From JAJACP01 sp964350245 (lineage in GTDB: Bacteria > Chlamydiota > Chlamydiia > Chlamydiales > JAAKFR01), in NCBI GenBank assembly GCA_964350245.1, contig CAYGJC010000002.1:100697-164696 (forward strand): DNA of 64,000 nucleotides, written 5' to 3'. Every line of letters begins with the position of its first letter. Positions within the stretch are counted from its first letter, which is position 1. Positions 8,641 to 18,023 of the stretch are shown here, one piece after another. The translations under genes and the position numbers were made by a program. Under the pieces are notes generated by a model. It searched no databases. It worked only from the letters and a program-made list of their open reading frames with translations, and had not been told where the DNA came from.

Positions 8641-9408
8641 CTACCTCAGTAACTGTTCTTTCATCCAGTTGACTCCCTCTTCAAAAGTGCGAGGAGCAGT
8701 TCCATGCCCTTTATGCCCAATTGAATGGGTGATACTCAACTCAACATCCATATGACGCGCACGTATCTCGTGAGCCTTTTCTGCTAGCTTCCGAATGAAG
8801 TGGTAGCACGCATCGGTACTGACCCGCTCATCTCGATTTCCGATATAGAATCGGAGATGGTGGAGGTGAGTCAGCGCGTCCACAACTCTTTCTAAGTTGA
8901 GAGCCTGGGCGCGCAGTTTAACACGTTCTGTGTGTTCATCTGAAGTAAATTCGGTCAGGGCGTCCAGACGGGTTAGGGGAGCGAATCCTAAAATGGTTTT
9001 GATTCGGGTCTCTCGTGCAGCCACATGAGTGGCGATCAATCCCCCTCTTGAGAGGCCTCCGACTGCAACATGATTAGGATCGATCCATCCCGATTCGATC
9101 AGCCAGTCTATGGATTTCACGACTTTGTCAAAAAAAGTTTCGAGTAGATAGTTCTCTTGAGCCATCTGACCCGCCCAGTATTGAATCGCGTGGAACTTAT
9201 CGAATCCGGGACCATGCCCGGGGATGGTCATCGAGAAGACTCTTAAGGGTGCGCCTTTAAGTAAGGCTGCAGGGGAGTTGTAGGGGTCCAGGGTTAGGCT
9301 TTCTTCTCCTGAAAGAGCGAAGTAGAAAAAGGCAGGGAGAGGGCCCGCTTCCGGCCCTAGGCCTTGATAGACAATTTCTTGCCCACTTGGGCTAGAGACT
9401 ATTTTCAT
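8641..9408 (-). CDS. alpha/beta hydrolase, S9-like esterase/peptidase
   Basis: 255 residues. The nucleophile elbow GLSRGG (Ser120) and oxyanion-type region upstream (PGHGPGFD) mark an alpha/beta hydrolase of the dienelactone-hydrolase/prolyl-oligopeptidase group; a His in the HKGHG block near residue 235 is a good candidate for the catalytic His. There is no signal peptide, so it is probably cytoplasmic. It is the first gene of the hydrolase-GT2-lpxB-ychJ run (1 bp gap to GT2). The substrate cannot be told from sequence. No strong ribosome site precedes its ATG. Confidence 0.8.
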   Translation of the reverse strand: MKIVSSPSGQEIVYQGLGPEAGPLPAFFYFALSGEESLTLDPYNSPAALLKGAPLRVFSMTIPGHGPGFDKFHAIQYWAGQMAQENYLLETFFDKVVKSIDWLIESGWIDPNHVAVGGLSRGGLIATHVAARETRIKTILGFAPLTRLDALTEFTSDEHTERVKLRAQALNLERVVDALTHLHHLRFYIGNRDERVSTDACYHFIRKLAEKAHEIRARHMDVELSITHSIGHKGHGTAPRTFEEGVNWMKEQLLR

Positions 9409-9508
9409 AAGCGATACAAATAGGTTGGCTTATACCATTTATATACAACGCTCGCATTAATATGAAAAAGCCTTTGTTCACTTCGGACAGAGCTCTGATG
9501 GGACTGCA

Positions 9509-9916
9509 TCAAGGTTGCGCCGCTAAAGAGATGCCCATCGAGGGGATAAAGGGCGCACTTTTGCTTAAGGCAACAGCACGAGCTAAGTTGATCGCTTGCT
9601 GCTGAGTTCCGCTAAAGTCTACGGTGGCTATTCCCGTGATCAATCTAATCTTGTTAGAATGAAATTCTGCGGGGTAACAGTTAGAATTATACTTGTAAAC
9701 GGTTATGATGGGCTTAGTAAGGTTCAATACCTGGTGGTGGAAGGGAATATGGTGAGACTGTGCAAAGACGCGAGCAGCTGCTTGTGCAACCGCGATATCT
9801 GACTCTGCATGTGTAGAAATAAATCTTTTTTCGCTTCCCTCAACATGGACGGCAGCAAAACTATTTACGATTTGTACAACAGCCGTATAGCTTCCTGAAG
9901 ATGGTTCAAAACGCAT
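9509..9916 (-). CDS. hypothetical protein
   Basis: 135 residues, preceded by AAGGA at proper spacing before ATG. I do not recognise it. It has no signal peptide or membrane helix, but shows two similar stretches: 'AVAQAAARVFAQSHHIPF' (about 42-59) and 'QAINLARAVALSKSAPFIP' (about 107-125), each after a beta-rich half. This suggests an internal duplication of a small alpha/beta unit of about 65 residues, of the kind seen in double-stranded-RNA-binding-like folds. It stands alone between the hydrolase and a secreted hypothetical. Confidence 0.6.
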   Translation of the reverse strand: MRFEPSSGSYTAVVQIVNSFAAVHVEGSEKRFISTHAESDIAVAQAAARVFAQSHHIPFHHQVLNLTKPIITVYKYNSNCYPAEFHSNKIRLITGIATVDFSGTQQQAINLARAVALSKSAPFIPSMGISLAAQP

Positions 9917-10032
9917 AAAAATCCTTGTTAAAACCCAGGCAATTCTAACAAGTTAGGCAAATTAAAAAAAAACTGAATTAATCATTATGATTTTTAGTGA
10001 GCTTCCTTTTCATTCTTGTTCGTAAAAAACTC

Positions 10033-10149
10033 CTATGAGTAGACTGAGGAATCGCCTTCAGAGATCCGTTTCCGCTCCTCAAACGCCTGTGTCCGCTCTG
10101 CTAGAGTTTCGATGGTGATGAATGAGCGATCACTAGTATCAAAGTAAAT
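10033..10149 (-). pseudogene. possible 3' remnant of a decayed coding sequence
   Basis: Between two hypotheticals (gap 9917-10179), the minus strand holds a 38-codon open stretch ending at a TAG (10033-10035). It reads IYFDTSDRSFITIETLAERT, then a charged helix-like end (AFEERKRISEGD), and looks coding in composition. It has no start; a TGA at 10150-10152 interrupts it, with plausible sequence (LNFDR) continuing upstream. This could be a degraded gene tail. The rest of the gap is AT-rich with nothing I can name. Confidence 0.28.
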
Positions 10150-10179
10150 TCAGCGGTCGAAGTTGAGCCATAAAGTGAT

Positions 10180-10791
10180 TTAGTGAATCACCTTCACTTC
10201 CACACCATACTTGCTCCTAAGTTGAGACTCATAGTCGTCTCTAGATAGGTAGTTATATTGGTAGTTTTCACCATTTTGTGTCCAACGGTGTGACCATGGC
10301 TCGCTACGCGCTTTCAAATAAAGATTTTTGGTTAAAAGTAGATCTTGCTGCTCTGCAGATGTTAAATTTCTTGTTGGTCTTTGAAACTCAACTAATACGC
10401 CATCTGATCTGGTATACCGAGGAAGCGGTGTCTCAACGCGTCGCAAAGTACTCGATGCAGCTGGAGGGGTGCTCTGTTGAGGTGGGGTAGTTTTTACGTC
10501 GCTTACGTGTACTAAGATGTACATGTCATTAAGGGTTTTTTCAGCCAGTGCTCTCCTGGGATCATTAGAGGCGTGCAAATATATGTTTTCCCATCGTTTA
10601 ACTTTATGCTCTTCATGTGTCAGTGGACGACATCCATAGAAATAGACCCTTGTTCCGTCGCTCCTGGTTGCTTCGCGCTGGTACCCAAGCTGTCGACCTT
10701 CCTGTAGGCATTGACGCTGAAGATCTTGTTGAGTAAGTTGTGCTGTTAATGTAAAAGGTGCTAAACACAAAAATAAATAAATGCATCTCAT
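10180..10791 (-). CDS. secreted hypothetical protein
   Basis: 203 residues from ATG 10791. An ATG nine bases upstream exists, but the AAAGGG ribosome site fits the downstream one. The N-terminus is a signal peptide (CIYLFLCLAPFTLTAQ), so the product goes to the periplasm or beyond. The mature part is polar, with an early Cys pair (about residues 27 and 52) that could form a disulphide, a proline/serine-rich linker near the middle (about 105-125) and a Tyr/Arg-rich C-terminal half. No known domain is visible. AT-rich DNA (10801-10958) separates it from pcnB. Confidence 0.65.
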   Translation of the reverse strand: MRCIYLFLCLAPFTLTAQLTQQDLQRQCLQEGRQLGYQREATRSDGTRVYFYGCRPLTHEEHKVKRWENIYLHASNDPRRALAEKTLNDMYILVHVSDVKTTPPQQSTPPAASSTLRRVETPLPRYTRSDGVLVEFQRPTRNLTSAEQQDLLLTKNLYLKARSEPWSHRWTQNGENYQYNYLSRDDYESQLRSKYGVEVKVIH

Positions 10792-10958
10792 AAAAAACAT
10801 CCCTTTAAAACGAACAATTTAAATTTAACATTTAAAATAAATATTAGTCAACTTTTTACTAATTCGTACTTGGCGGCAGTTTTTAGGTAATTGACTCTGA
10901 AAAGCCGGATCAAAGATTGAGTTTTTCTATGAACCCATTCTTATACAAGATAGATGTT

Positions 10959-12167
10959 TTACTCTTTTGCTTTCTCTTTCTCACCTCTCTTGGTGAGACG
11001 CTTCCAGTGTTCGTAGGTTTTGAAAAGCTCCGGGTGAATAAGAGCGCGTAGCTTGAGGAACGTAAGCGCGTAAATAAACCCTTTCTGCCTCACAATCCGG
11101 GTGCGGGGACGCCGCTTTTTATCAAGGGGGGTGAGCCGGTACTGCATGTGCAATAAAAAGTGGGCACGGAGGCGAATCTTACGGGGAAAATGTGAGTAAG
11201 GTTCAAATAATAAATCCTGAATCAACTCATCCGACAGGGCCATCACATCTCCAATATGCACCGTTTTTTCTTGGTCCTGAAAACGTAGGCGGATCTCGTG
11301 CTCCACAATCGGATAGATCAAGGCAGCCGTGAGAATGGAGCGGTCCAAAGTTTGATAGCGCCCCTTTACATTCATGGAGTCTGCTGCTTTTAGATAGGCA
11401 TAAAGCTGCTCACCCAATGGCTCAAGGAAATAGGCATTGAGGTGAGGAAAAAGTACCTCCAAAATCTTGGATTCAACCAAGAGGCGGAAAAAGGCCTCAG
11501 AGGCGCCTGATTCTAGCATCCGAAACATCTCTTCCAAAACGCGGGCCGAAGAACTTTTTTTAATTTCATGGCGGCAGTTCTCAAGAGCTTCTAGAGCCTT
11601 AGGATCAGCGTGAAACCCAAAGCGAGCCCGGAATTTCTGCATGCGGATCATTCTTACAGGATCCTGCTTAAAACGGAGGTTAGGCTCACCGATGGTCCGT
11701 AAATAGTGTTGTTTTAGGTCTTCAAATCCACCGACGTAGTCAATAATCTTATGATCCAGAGGATCGTAAAAAAGGCCGTTAATAGTGAAATCACGTCGTA
11801 ACACGTCTTCTTCAGGCGTGCCCCAAATATTGTCTTGAACAATTAATTCGCCATCTGTGGGATCACCTGCTCTAAAAGTAGCTACCTCAATGATATGCCT
11901 ACCAAAGCGAATGTGAGCCAGCCGAAAACGGCGGCCAATCAAGAGGCAGCTGCGTTGAAAAAGGGCTTTAATCTCCTCGGGCTTAGCAGAGGTGGAAATG
12001 TCAAAGTCTTTGGGTTTTTTGCGCATGAGCAAGTCGCGTACGCCTCCACCCACTAAGTAGGCAGTGTACCCGGCTTCATGGAGCTTTTCTAGAACCTGAA
12101 GCGCCCGCGGGTCAATAAGATCGTTACGGATATGGTGGTCGTCTGATGTATAGATTTTTTCTTGCAC
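10959..12167 (-). CDS. pcnB: poly(A) polymerase / tRNA nucleotidyltransferase family protein
   Basis: 402 residues from a GTG start. The class II nucleotidyltransferase head is clear: LVGGGVRDLL (about 36-45), the metal-binding DFD (about 53-55) and the bacterial poly(A) polymerase signature IGRRFRLAH (about 75-83). The basic C-terminal tail (KRRPRTR, GEKEKAKE) is typical of PcnB, which adds 3' poly(A) tails that promote RNA decay. In C. trachomatis a pcnB gene is also next to lpxB, from memory. It lies 14 bp after the DHCR24-like gene and may be cotranscribed with it. Confidence 0.87.
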   Translation of the reverse strand: MQEKIYTSDDHHIRNDLIDPRALQVLEKLHEAGYTAYLVGGGVRDLLMRKKPKDFDISTSAKPEEIKALFQRSCLLIGRRFRLAHIRFGRHIIEVATFRAGDPTDGELIVQDNIWGTPEEDVLRRDFTINGLFYDPLDHKIIDYVGGFEDLKQHYLRTIGEPNLRFKQDPVRMIRMQKFRARFGFHADPKALEALENCRHEIKKSSSARVLEEMFRMLESGASEAFFRLLVESKILEVLFPHLNAYFLEPLGEQLYAYLKAADSMNVKGRYQTLDRSILTAALIYPIVEHEIRLRFQDQEKTVHIGDVMALSDELIQDLLFEPYSHFPRKIRLRAHFLLHMQYRLTPLDKKRRPRTRIVRQKGFIYALTFLKLRALIHPELFKTYEHWKRLTKRGEKEKAKE

Positions 12168-12181
12168 GGGCAGAGACTATA

Positions 12182-13516
12182 TCAAATCACAACTTTATTG
12201 TGGATGTGTGGAAAGGCCTTTGTAGCAAAAAAAGTGTCGCGCAGAGCCAAATAGGCCGCTTCGTTATAAATGGAGGCGAAGGTCTTCCGGTCATAATACG
12301 TGTAGCTATACAACATTTTCCGTCCTCCGTATAGCGCAATTTCTTTTTCGAGCTTGGCTGAAAGCTGAGAGGTGGGCAGAGCGCTTTGGGGTATTCCGTA
12401 GATTCCGATGTTTAAAAATTTTTCTTCCCCATAGTGGGGAGCCAAAATTTGAGGGGTCTTCGTTCCTTTAATTGGACAAAGCCAAATAGGGAAAATGTTC
12501 GTTTCCCGGGTAAAGTGGTCAAAAACTGCGTGGGCTTTTGAGACGGGCGTATAAAAATCATGCACAAAAAAGAGATTTTCAGAAACCTCCCTGGGAACAC
12601 GATGCCAAATGCTGTAAAGCCGCCTACTTGAGAGCGCCCATCCAAAAAAAAGGCGAAAGAGAAAAGGGGGGTGTACGGAGCTTAGGTGGATCTTGGGAAT
12701 ACCTATATGGAAAAGTAAACGGAGCATGGTGGGAAGACTTAAGACGTAGCGCCCCATCCAAAAGGCGCCTCTGTCGATTCGGAAAAGGTATTCTTTGATG
12801 TGCATGGTTTCTTGGACGGGATGGCTTTCGGTGATGTGTTGAATGTACCAAGGGGACCAACTCCACTTTTGCCGAAAGAGGGGACCCTTTGGATGCGCGC
12901 TCATGTTCCCGGTAATGGCGATGCCTTCGTCAGGGTTAAAGGCGATTCCTTCGACAAAATCTCCTTTGTGCTCTGAAGTTAAAAGAGTGAGTAATTCTTT
13001 AACGGGAAGCGGCTGGTAGGTTAGGCAGACGTATTTTTGGGCAGGAATGAGGCGTATTTTAATGCTGGTAATAATGCCGAGGGTGCCATATGAACCCGAT
13101 AGTCCATAAAAAAGGGCGCTGTTTTCATCTGGGGAGGCGCGCACACACTCTCCGTTTCCCAAAATGACCTCATACTCCAAACAGGTGTCGCTCACCTGAC
13201 CAAAGCGGTGAGAGCTGCTCTCAAGAGCTGCTCCCATGACCGCCCCGCCCACCGTAATCGAACTGAATTCAGGAACAACGGGGGGGATCAGGCCTTGTTT
13301 AAGGGTCTCTTTGCACAGCTGCTGAAAGGTGACGCGTGGCTCAACGAGCACCCAGTCGGAATGCATTTCCAAGATGTGGTTGAATGAGGAGAGATCTAGG
13401 CCTTTTTGGGGCCGCTTTCGCAAGCAATTTGTAGTGCTGGAAGCTGAAAAGCAAAGCTCTGTTTCTCTATTATTTACTGCTTTTTGGAGGCTTTTTACGC
13501 GCTCATTATGGTTCAT
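12182..13516 (-). CDS. DHCR24-like FAD-dependent oxidoreductase (delta-24 sterol reductase family)
   Basis: 444 residues from ATG 13516, which has AGGAG at good spacing; an upstream in-frame codon at 13585 lacks support. The N-terminal part is a FAD_binding_4 domain (VEPRVTF.., TVGGAVMG, then ESSSHRFG). From memory, human DHCR24 has the same run of landmarks: LTVGG..MG, IESSSHKYG, FVEG near the middle, YPIWLCP and a FPEVYDKI-like end; here ITVGG, LESSSHRFG, FVEG, FPIWLCP and FPHIHNKV. The family reduces the side-chain double bond of sterols with FAD/NADPH. The human N-terminal membrane anchor is missing. Bacteria of this type do not make sterols, so host sterol modification is a plausible inference, not shown. 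Confidence 0.75.
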   Translation of the reverse strand: MNHNERVKSLQKAVNNRETELCFSASSTTNCLRKRPQKGLDLSSFNHILEMHSDWVLVEPRVTFQQLCKETLKQGLIPPVVPEFSSITVGGAVMGAALESSSHRFGQVSDTCLEYEVILGNGECVRASPDENSALFYGLSGSYGTLGIITSIKIRLIPAQKYVCLTYQPLPVKELLTLLTSEHKGDFVEGIAFNPDEGIAITGNMSAHPKGPLFRQKWSWSPWYIQHITESHPVQETMHIKEYLFRIDRGAFWMGRYVLSLPTMLRLLFHIGIPKIHLSSVHPPFLFRLFFGWALSSRRLYSIWHRVPREVSENLFFVHDFYTPVSKAHAVFDHFTRETNIFPIWLCPIKGTKTPQILAPHYGEEKFLNIGIYGIPQSALPTSQLSAKLEKEIALYGGRKMLYSYTYYDRKTFASIYNEAAYLALRDTFFATKAFPHIHNKVVI

Positions 13517-13595
13517 GGTGACTACTCCTGGAAAGAAATTCTTTTCTACTGTATCCTCCACGAAAAAGTACATGGAAAAAATCATCTCCTCTTCT

Positions 13596-14966
13596 ATGAA
13601 TCAACACTCTACAAAATTATTTGGCACGGATGGTGTGCGTGGGCGTGCGAATCACTTTCCTATGACAGTGGAAGTAGCGCTGAAATTGGGAAAAGCAGTA
13701 GCCAAGGTTCTGCGTCGTCACGATGGAAAGCATCGCGTGGTGATCGGAAAAGATACACGTCTTTCGTGTTATATGTTTGAAAATGCTCTCATTGCGGGTC
13801 TTAACTCTATGGGTGTGGATACGTTGATGCTAGGGCCTCTTCCCACACCTGCAGTGGCTTTCATTACACGTGCTTATCGTGCTGACGCCGGAATTGTGAT
13901 TTCCGCTTCCCACAACCCCTACTACGACAATGGGATCAAAATTTTTACCTCAGATGGAGTCAAACTACCGGATTGTGTGGAGCAGGACATCGAGAAAATG
14001 ATCGCCGAAGAGGATTTTGAAGATGTTCCAGCTGACTGTGACGTCGGAAAAAATAAACGGATTGAGGATGCAGGTGGACGCTACATTGAGTTTGTGAAAG
14101 CAACCTTCCCCAAAGGAAAAACACTAAAGGGGATGAAGATCTTTCTTGATTGTGCTAACGGGGCTGCCCACAGGGTAGCGCCTCTTGCCTTTTGGGAGCT
14201 TGATGCCCAGGTGGTTGTGGTAGGCAACGAACCGGATGGGATGAATATTAATCAAAATTGTGGCTCCCTAAATCCCTCACTCATCCAAAAAGGGGTCATT
14301 GAGCATCAAGCTGATGTGGGAATTGCCTTAGATGGTGATGGCGACCGGCTCATTATGGTCGATGAGAAGGGGCATATTGTCGATGGAGACACCATATTAG
14401 CGATTTGTGCCCACGAACTGAAACGGCTTGGAGAGCTGAAAAACAATCGTGTTGTGGCGACCGTGATGAGCAATATTGGAGTGGTGAAGTACCTTGAGTC
14501 TCTGGGTATTGAGGTCTTTTTGTCTAATATCGGCGATCGGTATGTGATTCAGGATATGCTCAAACACCAGGCTTTTTTGGGAGGAGAGCAGAGTGGTCAC
14601 CTGATTTTTCTCGACCATAACTCTACCGGTGATGGAATTGTTTCGGCCCTCCAAGTCTTAAAAATCATGATTGAAAGTGAGTCAACGCTCTCTGATCTTG
14701 TTTCCAGCGTAAAAAAATATCCCCAGACGCTTGTGAACATCCCGATTCAACGCAAAATTCCTTTGGAGACCAATCAGACGATTCAACGAGCGATTCAAGA
14801 AGTAGAAGCGGAACTGAGCGATCAGGGGCGCGTACTGGTGCGCTATTCCGGAACAGAAAACTTATGTCGTGTGATGGTCGAAGGGCCCAAGAAGCATCAG
14901 GTTGACCTACTTGCTCAGGCCATTGGAAGCTGTATCGAAAAAGAGATCGGAGAAGGAGCAAAATAA
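13596..14966 (+). CDS. glmM: phosphoglucosamine mutase
   Basis: 456 residues from ATG 13596 (MNQHSTKLFGTDGVRG); an ATG at 13572 in frame would add eight residues. Converts GlcN-6-P to GlcN-1-P for UDP-GlcNAc, thus for peptidoglycan and lipid A. The phospho-acceptor block ISASHNPYYDNG has Ser105, the metal loop is DGDGDRL, and the phosphate-binding RYSGTEN lies near the C-terminus. TAATG overlap couples it to glmS. It is divergent from the DHCR24-like gene with about 80 bp between starts. Confidence 0.96.
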   Translation: MNQHSTKLFGTDGVRGRANHFPMTVEVALKLGKAVAKVLRRHDGKHRVVIGKDTRLSCYMFENALIAGLNSMGVDTLMLGPLPTPAVAFITRAYRADAGIVISASHNPYYDNGIKIFTSDGVKLPDCVEQDIEKMIAEEDFEDVPADCDVGKNKRIEDAGGRYIEFVKATFPKGKTLKGMKIFLDCANGAAHRVAPLAFWELDAQVVVVGNEPDGMNINQNCGSLNPSLIQKGVIEHQADVGIALDGDGDRLIMVDEKGHIVDGDTILAICAHELKRLGELKNNRVVATVMSNIGVVKYLESLGIEVFLSNIGDRYVIQDMLKHQAFLGGEQSGHLIFLDHNSTGDGIVSALQVLKIMIESESTLSDLVSSVKKYPQTLVNIPIQRKIPLETNQTIQRAIQEVEAELSDQGRVLVRYSGTENLCRVMVEGPKKHQVDLLAQAIGSCIEKEIGEGAK

Positions 14967-16792
14967 TGTGCGGCATATTTGGCTATATTGGACCTAGAGA
15001 AGCTTCTTCTCTTGTCATAGAGGGAATTCATAAACTGGAGTACCGGGGTTATGATTCAGCTGGTTTAGCTACCATTTCTGAGGGGCTACTTCTATCTGAA
15101 AAAACGGTAGGAAAGGTCTCGTTCTTAGAAGAGGCCGTAAAAGCCAAAAAATGGCACACGCATATGGCGATTGCCCATACCCGTTGGGCAACGCATGGAA
15201 AACCGACACAAGGGAACGCTCACCCGCACCTTGACGGACACACTCGGTGTGCTGTGGTTCACAATGGGATTATCGAAAACCATGATGCTGTCAGGAGTCT
15301 TCTCAAAAAACGTGGAATAGTGTTTTGCTCTGATACCGATACGGAAGTCATTTCGCAACTGATAGGTTACTTGTATAAAGGAAATTTTTTACGCGCTGTT
15401 CAACGGGCGCTGCCTTTGCTTCAAGGAGCTTTTGCCATTGCGGTGATTCATCAAGATCATCCCAATGAGATTGTGTGTGCAGCAAAAGAGAGCCCTCTGG
15501 CTATCGGTTTAGGGCAAAATGAGATGTATATCGCCTCCGATGCCTCAGCTTTTTTAAAGTACACCCGTCGCGTGATTTATTTAGGCGCCTCTGAGGTTGC
15601 TCTGGTCACGCAACACGGTGTGGAGGCATTTGATTCTCGCCTTGAGCCGATTGAAAAAGAGAGCGAAGATCTCACGCAGATTGCCGAAGAGGTGAGTAAG
15701 GGTAAGTTTCAACACTTTATGCTCAAAGAGATCAACGAGCAGCCGCAAACTCTGCAAAACGCTCTGCTCTCCCGCTTTAGCCGAGAGTATGGAACAGCTA
15801 CTTTGGACAATCTCAATTTTACAGACGATGAACTACAAAAAATCGAGCGGGTGGTGATTTTGGCTTGTGGGACCTCCCTGCATGCAGGAATGATCGCCGC
15901 TTATATGATCGAGGAAATGGCGCGTATTCCCGTTGAGATCGAAATTTCGTCTGAGTTTCGGTACAAAAACCCCATCATTAAAGACAATACATTGGCAATT
16001 GCCATTAGCCAATCTGGGGAGACGGCTGACACGTTAGCCGCGATGCGCGAGCTGAAAGAGAAAGGGGCTAAAATTCTGGGGATTTGCAATGTGCAAGGGT
16101 CCACATTAGCCCGTGAGGTGAATAGCTGTCTCTTTTTACGTGCAGGGGCTGAGGTAGGGGTTGCGGCGTCCAAAACATTTACCAGTCAGTTAATTGTCTT
16201 GGCTCTTTTAACGTTACGTTTGGGAAGAATGCGCCAAATGAGCCAGAAAGAGGGTGTCAAGTTCATCGATGCACTCACTCTTCTTCCTGCCCAAGTGACA
16301 CAAGTTCTTAAAGGGAGTGAGCAGATCCAAGAGCTAGCTCGGAAGTATGCTCAGTACGATAATTTCTTTTTTTTGGGTCGCAGGTACATGTATCCAACGG
16401 CACTTGAGGCGGCTTTAAAGCTCAAAGAGATTGCCTATGTAAACGCCAATGGCTATCCGGCGGGAGAAATGAAACATGGACCGATTGCCTTGATCAATGA
16501 GATGTGTCCGACAGTTGCTTTTTGTAGTGACGCCTTCACTTTCCACAAAATGCTCAGTAACTTGATGGAAGTCAAAGCGCGTAGTGGACTTGTGCTCGCG
16601 ATTGCGCCGGGAGGCTCTCCTGACATTGAAGCGATCGCGGATGATGTGATTTGGATTCCACCCACTTTGGATGAGCTTGCTCCTGTTGCCTCGACCGTTG
16701 TTGGTCAGCTGTTTGCCTATTATGTTGCAGCAGAACGGGGCACTGAAATTGATCAGCCACGCAATTTAGCTAAATCCGTAACTGTAGAGTAA
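14966..16792 (+). CDS. glmS: glutamine-fructose-6-phosphate aminotransferase (isomerizing)
   Basis: 608 residues, the usual length. It makes GlcN-6-P from Fru-6-P and glutamine, the step before GlmM. Cys at position 2 (MCGIFGYIG) becomes the N-terminal glutaminase nucleophile after Met removal. The glutaminase domain covers about 1-220, with two SIS isomerase domains after it (CGTSLHAG; SQSGETADT; then ALKLKEIAYVNANGYPAGE). The C-terminus ends NLAKSVTVE as in the family. Its start overlaps the glmM stop. Confidence 0.98.
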   Translation: MCGIFGYIGPREASSLVIEGIHKLEYRGYDSAGLATISEGLLLSEKTVGKVSFLEEAVKAKKWHTHMAIAHTRWATHGKPTQGNAHPHLDGHTRCAVVHNGIIENHDAVRSLLKKRGIVFCSDTDTEVISQLIGYLYKGNFLRAVQRALPLLQGAFAIAVIHQDHPNEIVCAAKESPLAIGLGQNEMYIASDASAFLKYTRRVIYLGASEVALVTQHGVEAFDSRLEPIEKESEDLTQIAEEVSKGKFQHFMLKEINEQPQTLQNALLSRFSREYGTATLDNLNFTDDELQKIERVVILACGTSLHAGMIAAYMIEEMARIPVEIEISSEFRYKNPIIKDNTLAIAISQSGETADTLAAMRELKEKGAKILGICNVQGSTLAREVNSCLFLRAGAEVGVAASKTFTSQLIVLALLTLRLGRMRQMSQKEGVKFIDALTLLPAQVTQVLKGSEQIQELARKYAQYDNFFFLGRRYMYPTALEAALKLKEIAYVNANGYPAGEMKHGPIALINEMCPTVAFCSDAFTFHKMLSNLMEVKARSGLVLAIAPGGSPDIEAIADDVIWIPPTLDELAPVASTVVGQLFAYYVAAERGTEIDQPRNLAKSVTVE

Positions 16793-16794
16793 AA

Positions 16795-17988
16795 ATGGAA
16801 TTATCACGTGGAGGAACCCTTTTTGGGGGTTCTCTTTTAATTGCTGGGACTGCCATTGGCGGAGGAATGCTCGCTCTGCCTGTCTTAACGGCTCCAGGTG
16901 GTTTTTTTCCGGCAATTTTTATTTATTTACTTTGCTGGGCGTTCATGACTTCAACCGGTCTGCTTTTGATGGAAATTTTCTTGTGGGGAAAAGAGGAAAT
17001 CAACATCGTTTCCATGGCCAAAATGACTCTGGGGACGCCTGGTAAGATTGTCGCTTGGCTACTCTATCTATTCTTGTTTTACTCGCTTTCAGTGGCCTAC
17101 GTTTCAGGAGGTGGAAAGCTTGTCGAGGATGTGTTTGAAGCAATTGGTAGACAAAACTACCCCTCTTGGATGGGCCCCCTGCTTTTTGTGGCTATTTTTG
17201 CCCCTTTTGTCACAATCGGTGCCAAAGCTGTCGATCGCATCAATACACTGCTTATGGCAGGGTTAATTCTTTCCTTCTGCTTATTTGTTGTTCTGAGTAT
17301 TAGCCATGTTGAATGGAACTTTCTCAAGAGGGGAAATTTTGGACTTGCTCTATTGGCTACGCCTGTGATGTTCACCTCTTTTGGCTTTCAAGGGATTGTT
17401 CCCACTGTCACTACGTATCTTGATCGGAATCCCAAGCGGGTCAAAAAGGCGATTGTGATTGGAAGTTTAATCCCTCTGATCACCTACATTATTTGGGAGG
17501 GATTGATTTTAGGTGTGATTCCTCTAGCCGGCTTAGAGGAAGCTTTAAATGAAGGGCTGTCAGCTGTCCATCCGTTAAAAAAAGTTGTGGACTTTCCGTG
17601 GCTATTTCGGGTGGGAGAATTTTTTGCTTTTTTTGCGATTATTACCTCATTTTTAGGCGTCACACTTGGTCTTCTCGACTTTCTTGCCGACGGGTTGAAA
17701 GTGAAAAAAACAGTGAGTGGTCGCCTGCTTCTTTCCATCCTGATCTTTGGCCCTCCTCTTGTCTTTGCCATGTTCAATGCCTGCCTCTTTTTGAATGCTC
17801 TCCACTATGCCGGTGGGCTTGGGTGTGCGCTTCTTTTGGGTTTGCTTCCGATTTTGATGGTGTGGCGTGGCCGCTACCGGCTTAAATTCAAAAGTGAGTA
17901 TACGCTCTTTGGAGGGCGCATCACCCTTACGCTTTTAATTTTATTTATCCTTTTAGAGCTAACACTCATGTTGGTGAAAATTCTTTAA
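16795..17988 (+). CDS. tyrP: aromatic amino acid transporter (TyrP/HAAAP family)
   Basis: 397 residues with about 11 hydrophobic segments. The N-terminal GTAIGGGMLALP block is the HAAAP signature of Tyr/Trp permeases, which import aromatic amino acids with protons. It starts 2 bp after glmS and keeps the glmM-glmS-tyrP order I recall from C. trachomatis, where tyrP is duplicated; here there is one copy. Tyr against Trp preference cannot be read from the sequence. Confidence 0.9.
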   Translation: MELSRGGTLFGGSLLIAGTAIGGGMLALPVLTAPGGFFPAIFIYLLCWAFMTSTGLLLMEIFLWGKEEINIVSMAKMTLGTPGKIVAWLLYLFLFYSLSVAYVSGGGKLVEDVFEAIGRQNYPSWMGPLLFVAIFAPFVTIGAKAVDRINTLLMAGLILSFCLFVVLSISHVEWNFLKRGNFGLALLATPVMFTSFGFQGIVPTVTTYLDRNPKRVKKAIVIGSLIPLITYIIWEGLILGVIPLAGLEEALNEGLSAVHPLKKVVDFPWLFRVGEFFAFFAIITSFLGVTLGLLDFLADGLKVKKTVSGRLLLSILIFGPPLVFAMFNACLFLNALHYAGGLGCALLLGLLPILMVWRGRYRLKFKSEYTLFGGRITLTLLILFILLELTLMLVKIL

Positions 17989-18023
17989 GCGTATATAATC
18001 AGTCTCAAAATAGGAGGTCCTGT

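Noticed and set aside
13329..13595. Upstream extension of glmM
   Set aside because: The added residues lie opposite the DHCR24-like gene and do not resemble GlmM; the protein family starts at the downstream ATG.
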